A DNA stretch of 5,599 nt from Clostridia bacterium (GCA_017409915.1 JAFQRU010000138.1:1-5599); one strand, 5' to 3'. Counted from the stretch's first letter, positions 1 through 4,528 are shown. The notes: generated by a model from the sequence alone, not told the origin. A program made the numbers and translations.

Positions 1-1
1 A

Positions 2-208
2 TTAATCCTTTACATATTCAATTAATTCGTATGGTTGGCAGTCCAGAAGTCGGCACAGGGTTTCCAGATTCTCCCACGATACACCGATTCCGGCGCGGAG
101 CTTCTGCACCGTGGATTCACTCAGAAGCTTTTCCTTCCGGATTTGATATGTGGTTATTCCCTTTTCCTTTAATGCTGCCAATACATCCACTTTAAATTGC
201 AGACCCAT
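2..208 (-). CDS. Small Cro/C1-type HTH transcriptional regulator
   Basis: A 68-residue protein that is essentially one helix-turn-helix domain of the Cro/C1 (XRE, HTH_26-like) type. Residues about 19-39 (TTYQIRKEKLLSESTVQKLR) form the HTH, with the recognition helix around SESTVQKL. They are followed by the family's usual W-x-NLETLCRLLDCQPYELIEY helices. It should bind DNA as a dimer in the cytoplasm and act as a repressor. The ATG is preceded by a strong AGGAGG (216-221) with 7 nt spacing. It is transcribed divergently from the coiled-coil protein gene, and its promoter overlaps one copy of a three-copy repeat that is a good operator candidate. The stop codon lies at the window edge, so downstream genes are not seen. 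The family call is firm; the target sites are inferred. Confidence 0.88.
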   Translation of the reverse strand: MGLQFKVDVLAALKEKGITTYQIRKEKLLSESTVQKLRAGIGVSWENLETLCRLLDCQPYELIEYVKD

Positions 209-237
209 AGTAAGTCCTCCTCTCCCATTGTAATGAT

Positions 238-265
238 ATTATAGCATAAATATGAACGAAATCAA
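238..265 (-). promoter_or_regulatory. Promoter of the leftward HTH regulator gene
   Basis: On the minus strand, TTGATT (260-265) and TATAAT (238-243) are separated by 16 bp, with a TGC extension before the -10. It lies 30 bp upstream of the regulator's start codon. The -35 overlaps the first copy of the 16-bp direct repeat. Confidence 0.75.
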
Positions 266-341
266 GTGTATAAAATATACTATTTTAGGGGCGATTTTTC
301 GTGCATATTATCAATTGATTATGGGCGATATTTAGTGTATA
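257..341. repeat. Three 16-bp direct repeats, candidate operators
   Basis: Three copies fitting CGAWWTYWMGTGYATA lie at 257-272, 292-307 and 326-341, spaced 35 and 34 bp; 10 of 16 positions are invariant. Copies 2 and 3 also share a preceding GGG. Copy 1 overlaps the -35 of the leftward promoter and copy 3 overlaps the -10 of the rightward promoter. This suits control of both by one protein, most simply the adjacent HTH regulator. A short dyad, GTATA-AAA-TATAC, lies at 268-280. Binding is inferred. Confidence 0.6.
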
Positions 342-343
342 AT
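315..343 (+). promoter_or_regulatory. Rightward promoter for the coiled-coil protein gene
   Basis: TTGATT (315-320) and TATAAT (338-343) are separated by 17 bp, a good housekeeping-sigma promoter. The start codon at 393 lies about 50 bp downstream. The -10 overlaps the third repeat copy, so a protein bound there would block initiation. Confidence 0.8.
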
Positions 344-392
344 ATAGACAGTTAAGGGAAACAATCCCAACAAACGAAAGGAGCAAACACAA

Positions 393-668
393 ATGTCAAC
401 CATCGAAATCACATCCAAAATCGAAGCTCTCAAGGATTTGGAATCCTTAATTGAAGAAGCAAAAGCCGAGGCTGAAGCACTCCGGGATGAAATCAAGACC
501 GAAATGCTGAACCGGAATACCGAAGAACTGGAAGCCGGACAGTATATTGTCAGATGGACTTCCGTTCTGACACAGCGATTCGATACCACCGCCTTTAAGA
601 AGGTAATGCCGGATGTGTATAAGGAATACACCAAACAAGTCAGCAGCCGCCGCTTCTCAATAGCATAA
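393..668 (+). CDS. Small coiled-coil phage/ICE-type protein (Gp157-like?)
   Basis: A 91-residue protein of a kind common in Firmicute phages and integrative elements, usually annotated hypothetical. Residues about 8-40 form a heptad-like, Glu/Lys/Ala-rich helix (KIEALKDLESLIEEAKAEAE) that looks like a coiled coil. Residues 48-91 form a compact tail with aromatic and basic residues (IVRWTSV, RFDTTAFKK, SSRRFSI). A helical N-terminus followed by a short beta-type tail resembles Siphovirus Gp157-like proteins, but I cannot confirm membership. The start is an ATG with AAAGGAG (377-383), 9 nt away. It has no signal peptide or membrane segment, so it should be cytoplasmic. It is the first gene after the regulated promoter and is followed by a SprT-like gene. 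Its molecular function is unknown. Confidence 0.8.
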   Translation: MSTIEITSKIEALKDLESLIEEAKAEAEALRDEIKTEMLNRNTEELEAGQYIVRWTSVLTQRFDTTAFKKVMPDVYKEYTKQVSSRRFSIA

Positions 669-678
669 GAAAAGCCCC

Positions 679-710
679 TTGCGTGAACACCGACCAAAGT
701 AGCCACGCAA
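679..710 (+). other. Small stem-loop in the intergenic leader
   Basis: TTGCGTG (679-685) pairs with CACGCAA (704-710), a 7-bp stem with an 18-nt loop, just after the coiled-coil gene. Nearby CCCCT (675-679) could instead pair with AGGGG (732-736), which would compete with the larger hairpin downstream. There is no T-run, so this is not a terminator. Confidence 0.4.
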
Positions 711-733
711 AGAGCCCTGACCACAACCAACAG

Positions 734-769
734 GGGAGTGGACACAAACATTATACAGTGTCCACTCCC
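734..769. repeat. Perfect 12-bp inverted repeat upstream of the SprT-like gene
   Basis: GGGAGTGGACAC (734-745) and GTGTCCACTCCC (758-769) are perfectly complementary around a 12-nt AT-rich centre. As RNA this is a stable hairpin 7 nt before the SprT ribosome site. As DNA it is a dyad centred on a minus-strand TATAAT. No T-tract follows on the plus strand, so termination is unlikely. It could be a translational or processing hairpin, or an operator. Confidence 0.75.
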
Positions 770-778
770 AAAAATCAA
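750..778 (-). promoter_or_regulatory. Candidate antisense promoter inside the inverted repeat
   Basis: On the minus strand, TTGATT (773-778) and TATAAT (750-755) are separated by exactly 17 bp, the same hexamers and spacing as the rightward promoter at 315-343. The -10 sits in the centre of the 734-769 dyad. A transcript would run leftward, antisense to the 393-668 gene. No credible minus-strand gene lies downstream, so the product would be an antisense RNA. This rests on sequence alone. Confidence 0.45.
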
Positions 779-783
779 GGAGG
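777..783 (+). promoter_or_regulatory. Ribosome binding site deciding the SprT-like start
   Basis: AAGGAGG lies 4 nt before the ATG at 788. The spacing is a little short, but the match to anti-Shine-Dalgarno is complete. It favours this ATG over the in-frame GTG at 683, which would put the inverted repeat inside the coding region. Confidence 0.8.
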
Positions 784-787
784 ACAC

Positions 788-1435
788 ATGAAACAGTTAA
801 CCAGTTACAACCGCGTCGCCGGATATCTCAACAAGATCTTTGATCTGCTGAACGAGGAATATTTTGAATCTACACTTCCAAGGCCGACTATCACGATTCA
901 ATCCACTCCAAAAGCCTACGGGCATTTCTCCCTCCGGGAAGATACCTGGATTTCCAAACTGGGCGGGACACATGAAATCAATTTAGGTGCGGGAACCATA
1001 AGTAGAAGCATAGAGTTCGTGGTAGCAACCCTCCTTCACGAAATGGTTCATTATTACAATTACATCAATGGAATACAGGATTGTTCCAGAGGAAACACTT
1101 ACCACAATAAACGATTCAAAGCAGCAGCCGAAGCCCGCGGATTGATTGTTGAACACAGCGACAAATACGGATGGTCGCATACCTCCCCCGGTGACAGCCT
1201 ATTGCAGTTCTGTCTGGATAATGATTTGAGCGATATTCTGATAAACCGGAATGAGTTCTCTGGCTTTCAGAGTCCGGGAACAGGCACACACAGCGGCGGT
1301 ATTCAAGTAATAACACCAAAGAAACCATCCAGCACCCGGAAATACCTTTGCCCCTGTTGTGGTAATTCAGTCCGGGCAACAAAGGTTGTTCGTATAGGAT
1401 GCCTGGACTGCGGGGCACAGATGCTTGAAGTGTAG
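788..1435 (+). CDS. SprT-like zinc metalloprotease domain protein
   Basis: A 215-residue protein of the SprT-like family. The zinc/catalytic motif HEMVH is at residues 84-88 (H84, E85, H88), with a likely third ligand H106 in GNTYHNKRF. Upstream, LNEEYFESTLPRPTITI and GHFSLRE match the family's N-terminal fold. The C-terminus has a zinc ribbon: C188-P-C190 with C205-x-x-C208. Eukaryotic Spartan, a relative, degrades DNA-crosslinked proteins. Bacterial SprT homologues are poorly characterised, so a role in protecting or processing element DNA is only inference. The length fits phage/ICE versions. No signal peptide is seen, so it should be cytoplasmic. It lies 119 bp after the coiled-coil gene, probably on the same transcript, with the 12-bp inverted repeat between them. 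The family call is strong; the substrate is unknown. Confidence 0.88.
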   Translation: MKQLTSYNRVAGYLNKIFDLLNEEYFESTLPRPTITIQSTPKAYGHFSLREDTWISKLGGTHEINLGAGTISRSIEFVVATLLHEMVHYYNYINGIQDCSRGNTYHNKRFKAAAEARGLIVEHSDKYGWSHTSPGDSLLQFCLDNDLSDILINRNEFSGFQSPGTGTHSGGIQVITPKKPSSTRKYLCPCCGNSVRATKVVRIGCLDCGAQMLEV

Positions 1436-1445
1436 AATTCAAAAG

Positions 1446-1469
1446 AGGGCGGGGAGCAATCCCCGCTCT
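1446..1469 (+). terminator. GC-rich stem-loop after the SprT-like gene, no T-tract
   Basis: AGGGCGGGGA (1446-1455) pairs with TCCCCGCTCT (1460-1469), ten pairs including one G-U, closed by a GCAA (GNRA) tetraloop. It starts 11 bp after the stop codon. No T-run follows, so it may be a weak terminator or an RNA-stabilising 3' hairpin. Confidence 0.5.
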
Positions 1470-1500
1470 GCATAGTATTAAATGTAATGTTATTAGAAAG

Positions 1501-1579
1501 AGTATCAAAAGAGGCCGTTTCTATTGCCGTAAATACGGTAATTAAAGTATAAGCAGAAACGTTCGTTTCTTTTGATATT
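1501..1579. repeat. Nested inverted-repeat structure before the serine recombinase
   Basis: The outer arms are TATCAAAAGA (1503-1512) and TCTTTTGATA (1568-1577). The middle arms are CGTTTCT (1516-1522) and AGAAACG (1555-1561). The inner hairpin is ATTGCCGT (1523-1530) and ACGGTAAT (1535-1542) with an AAAT loop. Together they give about 25 base pairs, interrupted by a 3/6-nt internal loop and a 12-nt bulge. A separate DNA palindrome, AGAAACG-TT-CGTTTCT (1555-1570), has a 2-bp centre like serine-recombinase crossover sites. It ends just before the recombinase ribosome site. It may be a recombination site, an operator or a structured leader RNA. Confidence 0.65.
1524..1553 (+). promoter_or_regulatory. 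Possible recombinase promoter inside the dyad
   Basis: TTGCCG (1524-1529) and TATAAG (1548-1553) are separated by 18 bp, 42 bp before the recombinase ATG. The hexamers are moderate matches. It lies between the two arms of the inverted repeat, so anything binding the dyad would affect it. Read-through from upstream is an alternative. Confidence 0.35.
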
Positions 1580-1587
1580 GGAAAGGG
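1580..1587 (+). promoter_or_regulatory. Ribosome binding site deciding the recombinase start
   Basis: GGAAAGGG lies 8 nt before the ATG at 1596. The in-frame TTG at 1572 has no ribosome site and lies within the dyad arm, so the ATG is preferred. Confidence 0.7.
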
Positions 1588-1595
1588 ATTTTCTT

Positions 1596-2276
1596 ATGTG
1601 TTGTGAATATGGATATACCCGCAAGAGCACACCGAAACAGTCTATTGATAGACAGATTAGAAACATAAAAGCATTGTTTCCCAATGCGATTATCCTTCAA
1701 GAAACCTATACCGGAACAAAGATTGACCGGAAGGAATGGAATAAACTATATAGGGCAGTCAAAGCCGGAGACACGATTATCTTTGACAGTGTTAGCCGAA
1801 TGAGCAGAAACGCAGCAGAAGGTTTTGAGGCATACGAAGCCCTTTACAACAGGGGCGTTCATTTAATCTTTCTGAAAGAACCCCACATCAACACCGATGT
1901 GTTCAAAAATGCGATTGCCGTTAGTGTCCCTATGACCGGAACCAACATTGACTTTATTCTGGAAGGGGTCAATAAATATTTGATGGCAATAGCCAAAGAG
2001 CAAATTAGACTGGCTTTCCAACAGAGCGAAAAGGAAGTCGAGGATTTACACCAGCGGACAAAGGAAGGAATCGAGACTGCCCGTTTGAATGGTAAGCAGA
2101 TAGGCTTGACCAAAGGAACGAAGCTGACCACAAAGAAAAGCATCGCTGCCAAAGAGCAAATCAGAAAGTATTCAAAGGATTTTGAAGGGACATTGAATGA
2201 TACTGATGTAATGAAGCTGACGGGGTTATCCCGGAATACATATTACAAGTATAAGCGGGAGATAAAAGCGGTCTGA
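1596..2276 (+). CDS. Small serine recombinase (resolvase/invertase family)
   Basis: A 226-residue serine recombinase. The N-terminal catalytic domain starts YGYTRKST, with R9 and nucleophile S11. It continues with QSIDRQ and the typical D64-SVSRMSRN motif carrying R68 and R71. The long E-helix is around residues 127-160 (AIAKEQIRLAFQQSEKEVED). TARLNGKQIG leads to a C-terminal HTH at about 200-222 (LNDTDVMKLTGLSRNTYYKYK). The family cuts DNA at a 2-bp-centred site through a phosphoserine link, for resolution, inversion or transposition. This branch is common in Clostridia elements. The size fits resolvases and invertases, not the large serine integrases, so it probably does not integrate the element. 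The partner site may be the dyad just upstream. All the key residues I can recognise are present, so activity is plausible. Confidence 0.9.
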   Translation: MCCEYGYTRKSTPKQSIDRQIRNIKALFPNAIILQETYTGTKIDRKEWNKLYRAVKAGDTIIFDSVSRMSRNAAEGFEAYEALYNRGVHLIFLKEPHINTDVFKNAIAVSVPMTGTNIDFILEGVNKYLMAIAKEQIRLAFQQSEKEVEDLHQRTKEGIETARLNGKQIGLTKGTKLTTKKSIAAKEQIRKYSKDFEGTLNDTDVMKLTGLSRNTYYKYKREIKAV

Positions 2277-2327
2277 GAGCCGCCAGAGCCGCCGCAAAAG
2301 ACCATTATAAGGGGACAAGAACAAGAA

Positions 2328-2370
2328 GGTGCAAAGGACATTAAGCAGTTCTTTGCACCCTTTCTTTGTT
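2328..2370 (+). terminator. Intrinsic terminator after the serine recombinase
   Basis: GGTGCAAAGGAC (2328-2339) pairs with GTTCTTTGCACC (2348-2359), 12 pairs with one G-U and an 8-nt loop. A T-rich tail, CTTTCTTTGTT, follows. It lies about 50 bp after the stop codon and should end the rightward transcript. Confidence 0.8.
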
Positions 2371-2386
2371 GGTGAATATTATTATT

Positions 2387-2440
2387 AAAAAAGTTGGATT
2401 TTGTCTACGATTCTTTTTTAGCAAAATTCGCAACTTTTTT
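2387..2440. repeat. Long imperfect hairpin with A6/T6 ends
   Basis: AAAAAAGTTG (2387-2396) and CAACTTTTTT (2431-2440) form a perfect 10-bp outer stem. Inside, ATTTTG (2398-2403) pairs with CAAAAT (2422-2427), with G2397-C2429 between and two single-base bulges. The 3' T-run would allow termination on the plus strand, and the A-run gives the same on the minus strand. A second terminator so soon after the first would be redundant, so another role is possible. Confidence 0.6.
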
Positions 2441-2564
2441 GAATGAATTCTGTTTGCTATTTATAGCATAGGATAGATACCCTTAAATGGAAATGTCTTT
2501 AGAACTTTTTATAAGGGTAAGTATGGAAGTAATAGTATAATTAGTCACTTTTCGGAATCGACAA

Positions 2565-2633
2565 AATTTGCACGTCTAAATATGCGAGAAAACCGAACTT
2601 TATAACGTATAAAAACTAGAATTTCACGTCTAA
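2565..2633 (+). repeat. Direct repeat (CACGTCTAA) upstream of a strong promoter
   Basis: AATTTGCACGTCTAA (2565-2579) and AATTTCACGTCTAA (2620-2633) differ by one inserted G, and CACGTCTAA is identical in both, 54 bp apart. The second copy ends 9 bp before the -35 box at 2643. The position suits an activator or repressor site; the protein is unknown. Confidence 0.5.
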
Positions 2634-2642
2634 GTCGGAGTA

Positions 2643-2670
2643 TTGACAACATTTTAATATATGATATAAT
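2643..2670 (+). promoter_or_regulatory. Near-consensus promoter for the 2760-3320 genes
   Basis: TTGACA (2643-2648) and TATAAT (2665-2670) are both perfect hexamers, separated by 16 bp with a TGA extension of the -10. It is one of the two best promoters in the window, with the integrase promoter. Transcription would start near 2677, leaving a leader of about 80 nt. Confidence 0.88.
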
Positions 2671-2712
2671 CAAAGCACAAGTGAGGGACACAAACCCAAA
2701 CACCAAAATAAG

Positions 2713-2743
2713 GGTCGCGACCTAACGCGATACGCGAAAGCGA
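2713..2743 (+). other. Structured leader with CGCGA repeats
   Basis: The 5' leader contains the perfect palindrome GGTCGCGACC (2713-2722) and CGCGA at 2716-2720, 2726-2730 and 2733-2737, with a partial copy AGCGA at 2739-2743. CGCG-ATA-CGCG (2726-2736) can fold as a small hairpin competing with the palindrome. This GC-rich cluster stands out in an AT-rich setting just before the ribosome site. A protein- or RNA-based control element is plausible but not shown. Confidence 0.45.
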
Positions 2744-2759
2744 AAAGAAAGGAAATGTT

Positions 2760-3041
2760 ATGAATAATCCCGCTGTTGTTAATGCTGTAAAAGCACCCGA
2801 GAGTGTTTGTAAAATCAACAAGCAGTTTATTAAGGACTTTACCAAGCAGGCTACTCCGAAGCAGAAGAGATGGATTAAATATCATCTGACAACAGAAATC
2901 GAAGAAAGAGGAAAGAAAGATGGCTTTCTCTCTTTCCGGAGCAAGTTTGCGAAAAAGTTCTTCCCGGAAATTCTTGCTGAAAACAAGCCTAAGAAGGAAC
3001 AGACTTCCTTCTTAGATGAAATTCTGGATATTTGCGGATGA
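2760..3041 (+). CDS. Basic 93-residue protein of unknown function
   Basis: I do not recognise this protein. It has 93 residues, 19 Lys/Arg and 12 Asp/Glu, so it is clearly basic. Residues 18-40 are Lys-rich and probably helical (KINKQFIKDFTKQATPKQKR). Residues 52-79 hold an aromatic/basic segment (GFLSFRSKFAKKFFPEI and KPKK). The C-terminus is acidic (FLDEILDI). It has no signal peptide or membrane helix. This pattern could suit a small DNA- or RNA-binding protein, but that is a guess. The ATG follows AAAGGAAA with suitable spacing, and a near-consensus promoter and structured leader precede it. The 74-residue HTH protein follows 54 bp later, probably on the same transcript. Promoter, ribosome site and stop together make a real gene likely. 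Confidence 0.75.
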   Translation: MNNPAVVNAVKAPESVCKINKQFIKDFTKQATPKQKRWIKYHLTTEIEERGKKDGFLSFRSKFAKKFFPEILAENKPKKEQTSFLDEILDICG

Positions 3042-3065
3042 TGGCGGCGGCGTAACCGCCACCAT
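3041..3065 (+). other. Intercistronic hairpin without T-tract
   Basis: ATGG (3041-3044) pairs with CCAT (3062-3065) and GGCGG (3046-3050) with CCGCC (3056-3060). One C-A mismatch separates them and the loop is CGTAA. It begins at the stop codon of the upstream gene. With no T-run it is more likely a stability or processing hairpin than a terminator, allowing different expression of the two genes. Confidence 0.5.
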
Positions 3066-3095
3066 TAAAGAATAGATAGAAGGGAGGCGAGAGAA

Positions 3096-3320
3096 ATGTC
3101 AAAGGCCGATAAAACCAAACTGCTAAATGCGAATATCGAATACTATCTGATAATGAGCGGATATAGCAAGGAACAGTTAGCCACTAAGTTAGGCATTTCC
3201 CTTGCCTCCTTCTACAATAAAGTTAAGGACATAAATAAATTCTCCTATCCGGAGATTGTCAAATTGTTTTCCATTCTGAAACTGGACGATGAAACAAAAC
3301 TAAAACTGATGGCAGCATAA
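3096..3320 (+). CDS. Small HTH protein (XRE-like), possible element regulator
   Basis: A 74-residue protein dominated by a helix-turn-helix: residues about 24-44 (SKEQLATKLGISLASFYNKVK) read as helix, turn (GIS) and recognition helix. They are followed by FSYPEIVKLFSILKL, typical of Cro/C1-like domains in Firmicute phages and integrative elements. It should bind DNA in the cytoplasm. The ATG is well supported by AGGGAGG (3081-3087) 8 nt upstream. It is the last gene before the convergent integrase, where excisionases and integration regulators often sit. A directionality-factor role is therefore possible, but its sequence looks like a Cro-type regulator rather than a classical Xis. It probably shares a transcript with the basic protein upstream. 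The domain call is good; the role is inferred. Confidence 0.82.
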   Translation: MSKADKTKLLNANIEYYLIMSGYSKEQLATKLGISLASFYNKVKDINKFSYPEIVKLFSILKLDDETKLKLMAA

Positions 3321-3362
3321 AAGAGGAAAGAACTTTGAAACGGTTCTTTCCTCTTTCTTTTT
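3320..3362. terminator. Terminator between convergent genes
   Basis: AAAGAGGAAAGAAC (3320-3333) pairs perfectly with GTTCTTTCCTCTTT (3343-3356), a 14-bp stem with a 9-nt loop, followed by CTTTTTT on the plus strand. On the minus strand the stem is followed by a shorter T-run. It should stop the rightward genes efficiently and the integrase transcript to some degree. It abuts the stop codons of both neighbours. Confidence 0.9.
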
Positions 3363-4399
3363 TATTCTGTTTTCGCCGTTAGGGTTTCTGCAAAGAAATC
3401 GTCAAGGATTGCATCATACTCTCTCTGCTTGCTGTCCATCGTATGCTGATAAACTTTAACCAACATATCTTCTGTGGCGTGTCCCATCCGTTCTCTTGCG
3501 TATCTGTTGGGAACACCATTTATCAGCATCACAGAGGCGTAGTAATGCCGCAATGCATGGAAGTTGTAGTCAAATCCCAACCGTGTTTTCTGCCTCTGGT
3601 AGAGGCTTTCCAGAGCCTTGGGACTGTCTGTAAAAATACATTCCTCTGGATCTCCAGCTTCGCCTAATGCAGAAATCAGTATGGGCGGGAGGTGGAGCGT
3701 TCTTGTTCCGTCAAAGGTTTTTGTCTGCTTTATCACATATTCCCCAAAAGCATCTCTTACCCGCGCCTTGTTAATGGAAACACTTTTCTTGTCCAGGTCA
3801 ATATCTTTCCATTGTAAAGCAATTGTTTCACTCTTACGCAAGCCTAAACAAACGGAAAAGAGGCAATAGAGATAGAGCCGGGTTCCCTGTATTGCCTGAA
3901 GGAAAGACTGGACTTCCACTGTGGTAGGGATTTCTGTTTCCTTCTTTGCCTTGCGGGGCAAGGTTGCTTTCTCTCCAACGAAAATATCGTTTTCTTTCAA
4001 AAGGTTGTTAAAGAAGGTATGTGCGGAAAGAACGGTCTTGGGGCTTCTTCCCTTGGCATATTCATTAACGGCCTTCTGATAGAGTTCCTTTGTTAATACC
4101 CCTAACCTGACATCAATAATTGACTGAAAGGCATTGTTTCTAATGGACTGGTAGCCACGCAAAGTAGAAGGCGAAAGGATTTCGCTTTTGCATTCCAGAA
4201 AAGCATCTGCCAGTTCACCCAGGGTTTTGTTTTCCGGTTTTGCTTTATGCTCCCTTTCCATTATGAAATTGCTTGCAAGATTCTCTGCTTCTTTCTTTGT
4301 GGCAGCGGTAAAAGATTTTGTTTTATAGTTGCCAAATTCATCCGTATAACTGGCGCGACAACGATATTTTCCGCTTGGGAGTTTCTTTGCGGTTGCCAT
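3362..4399 (-). CDS. int: Tyrosine recombinase, element integrase
   Basis: A 345-residue phage-type tyrosine integrase that should integrate and excise the element. Residues about 1-50 (LPSGKYRCRASYTDEFGNYKTKSF) form the AP2-like arm-binding domain. About 58-140 is the SAM-like core-binding domain. The catalytic domain has R188 (GLRKSE), K227 (KQTKT), H281-x-x-R284 (HALRH), H307 (MGH) and nucleophile Y317 (VYQHT). All the usual catalytic residues are present and the length is standard, so it looks intact. The ATG at 4399 is chosen over an in-frame GTG at 4406-4408 because AAAAGAGG (4408-4415) lies 8 nt before it and overlaps that GTG. The gene is transcribed away from tRNA-Gly(CCC), about 230 bp distant, the likely target. 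It has its own strong promoter. Confidence 0.95.
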   Translation of the reverse strand: MATAKKLPSGKYRCRASYTDEFGNYKTKSFTAATKKEAENLASNFIMEREHKAKPENKTLGELADAFLECKSEILSPSTLRGYQSIRNNAFQSIIDVRLGVLTKELYQKAVNEYAKGRSPKTVLSAHTFFNNLLKENDIFVGEKATLPRKAKKETEIPTTVEVQSFLQAIQGTRLYLYCLFSVCLGLRKSETIALQWKDIDLDKKSVSINKARVRDAFGEYVIKQTKTFDGTRTLHLPPILISALGEAGDPEECIFTDSPKALESLYQRQKTRLGFDYNFHALRHYYASVMLINGVPNRYARERMGHATEDMLVKVYQHTMDSKQREYDAILDDFFAETLTAKTE

Positions 4400-4407
4400 A
4401 TATGCCA

Positions 4408-4415
4408 CCTCTTTT
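4408..4415 (-). promoter_or_regulatory. Ribosome binding site deciding the integrase start
   Basis: AAAAGAGG on the minus strand, 8 nt before the ATG at 4399. The alternative GTG start overlaps its end and would have no ribosome site of its own. Confidence 0.75.
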
Positions 4416-4429
4416 CTTTGTTTTCATAT

Positions 4430-4458
4430 ATTTTATCAAAGCAGAAAAGATGTGTCAA
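4430..4458 (-). promoter_or_regulatory. Integrase promoter
   Basis: On the minus strand, TTGACA (4453-4458) and TAAAAT (4430-4435) are separated by 17 bp, about 30 bp before the integrase start. One mismatch from consensus makes this strong, so the integrase may need repression. The CGTGGCA repeats begin 5 bp upstream of the -35. Confidence 0.85.
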
Positions 4459-4462
4459 TGGA

Positions 4463-4481
4463 CGTGGCAGAATTCGTGGCA
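4463..4481. repeat. Paired CGTGGCA direct repeats, possible integrase arm sites
   Basis: CGTGGCA occurs at 4463-4469 and 4475-4481, 12 bp apart, separated by GAATT. An inverted variant CGCCACA lies at 4499-4505. Short spaced repeats between int and the tRNA are typical arm-type binding sites for the integrase N-terminal domain. Their place just upstream of the int promoter would also allow autoregulation. Binding is inferred from position. Confidence 0.5.
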
Positions 4482-4528
4482 AAAAACATTCTAAAATCCG
4501 CCACAGACGAGGAATAAATTGAAAATGC

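Larger units (their letters stand above)
2371..2642. other. AT-rich, dyad-rich non-coding region
   Basis: No credible gene is seen here; the longest short reading frame checked (2487-2540, 17 codons) has no ribosome site. The region holds a long imperfect hairpin (2387-2440), a small palindrome TGCTAT-TT-ATAGCA (2455-2468), arms TACCCTTA and TAAGGGTA (2478-2485, 2512-2519), a dyad TTTATA-ACG-TATAAA (2599-2613), and two direct copies of CACGTCTAA (2571-2579, 2625-2633). It could be a complex control region, a small RNA locus or an origin-like segment. Nothing identifies which. Confidence 0.55.

Noticed and set aside
257..341. CRISPR-like array
   Set aside because: The three repeats are 16 bp, only partly conserved, and overlap promoters; no cas gene is present. 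Operators are a better reading.
332..787. Open frame of 151 codons on the minus strand
   Set aside because: It is antisense to the well-supported 393-668 gene and runs through its promoter and the inverted repeat. It starts at a GTG upstream of the candidate antisense promoter and has no protein-like signature.
683..787. GTG-started N-terminal extension of the SprT-like protein
   Set aside because: It would place two stem-loops inside the coding region and has no ribosome site, while the ATG at 788 follows a perfect AAGGAGG.
1116..1508. 130-codon minus-strand frame
   Set aside because: It is a shadow of the SprT-like gene extending into the hairpin region, with low-complexity, Arg/Leu-rich content and no recognisable domain.
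1523..1554. Simple invertible promoter flanked by inverted repeats
   Set aside because: The segment is only about 32 bp, too short for known invertase synapsis, and the promoter match is moderate. Kept only as part of the dyad finding.
1572..1595. TTG start for the serine recombinase
   Set aside because: It has no ribosome site and lies inside the dyad arm; the ATG at 1596 with GGAAAGGG begins the family-typical N-terminus.
2487..2540. 17-codon reading frame in the AT-rich region
   Set aside because: It has no ribosome site or promoter at suitable distance, and it lies within an inverted-repeat loop and arm.
2654..2885. Minus-strand frames of 63 and 71 codons over the strong promoter
   Set aside because: They are antisense to the promoter, leader and start of the basic-protein gene, with no ribosome site; hydrophobic content is expected for the complement of Lys-rich codons.
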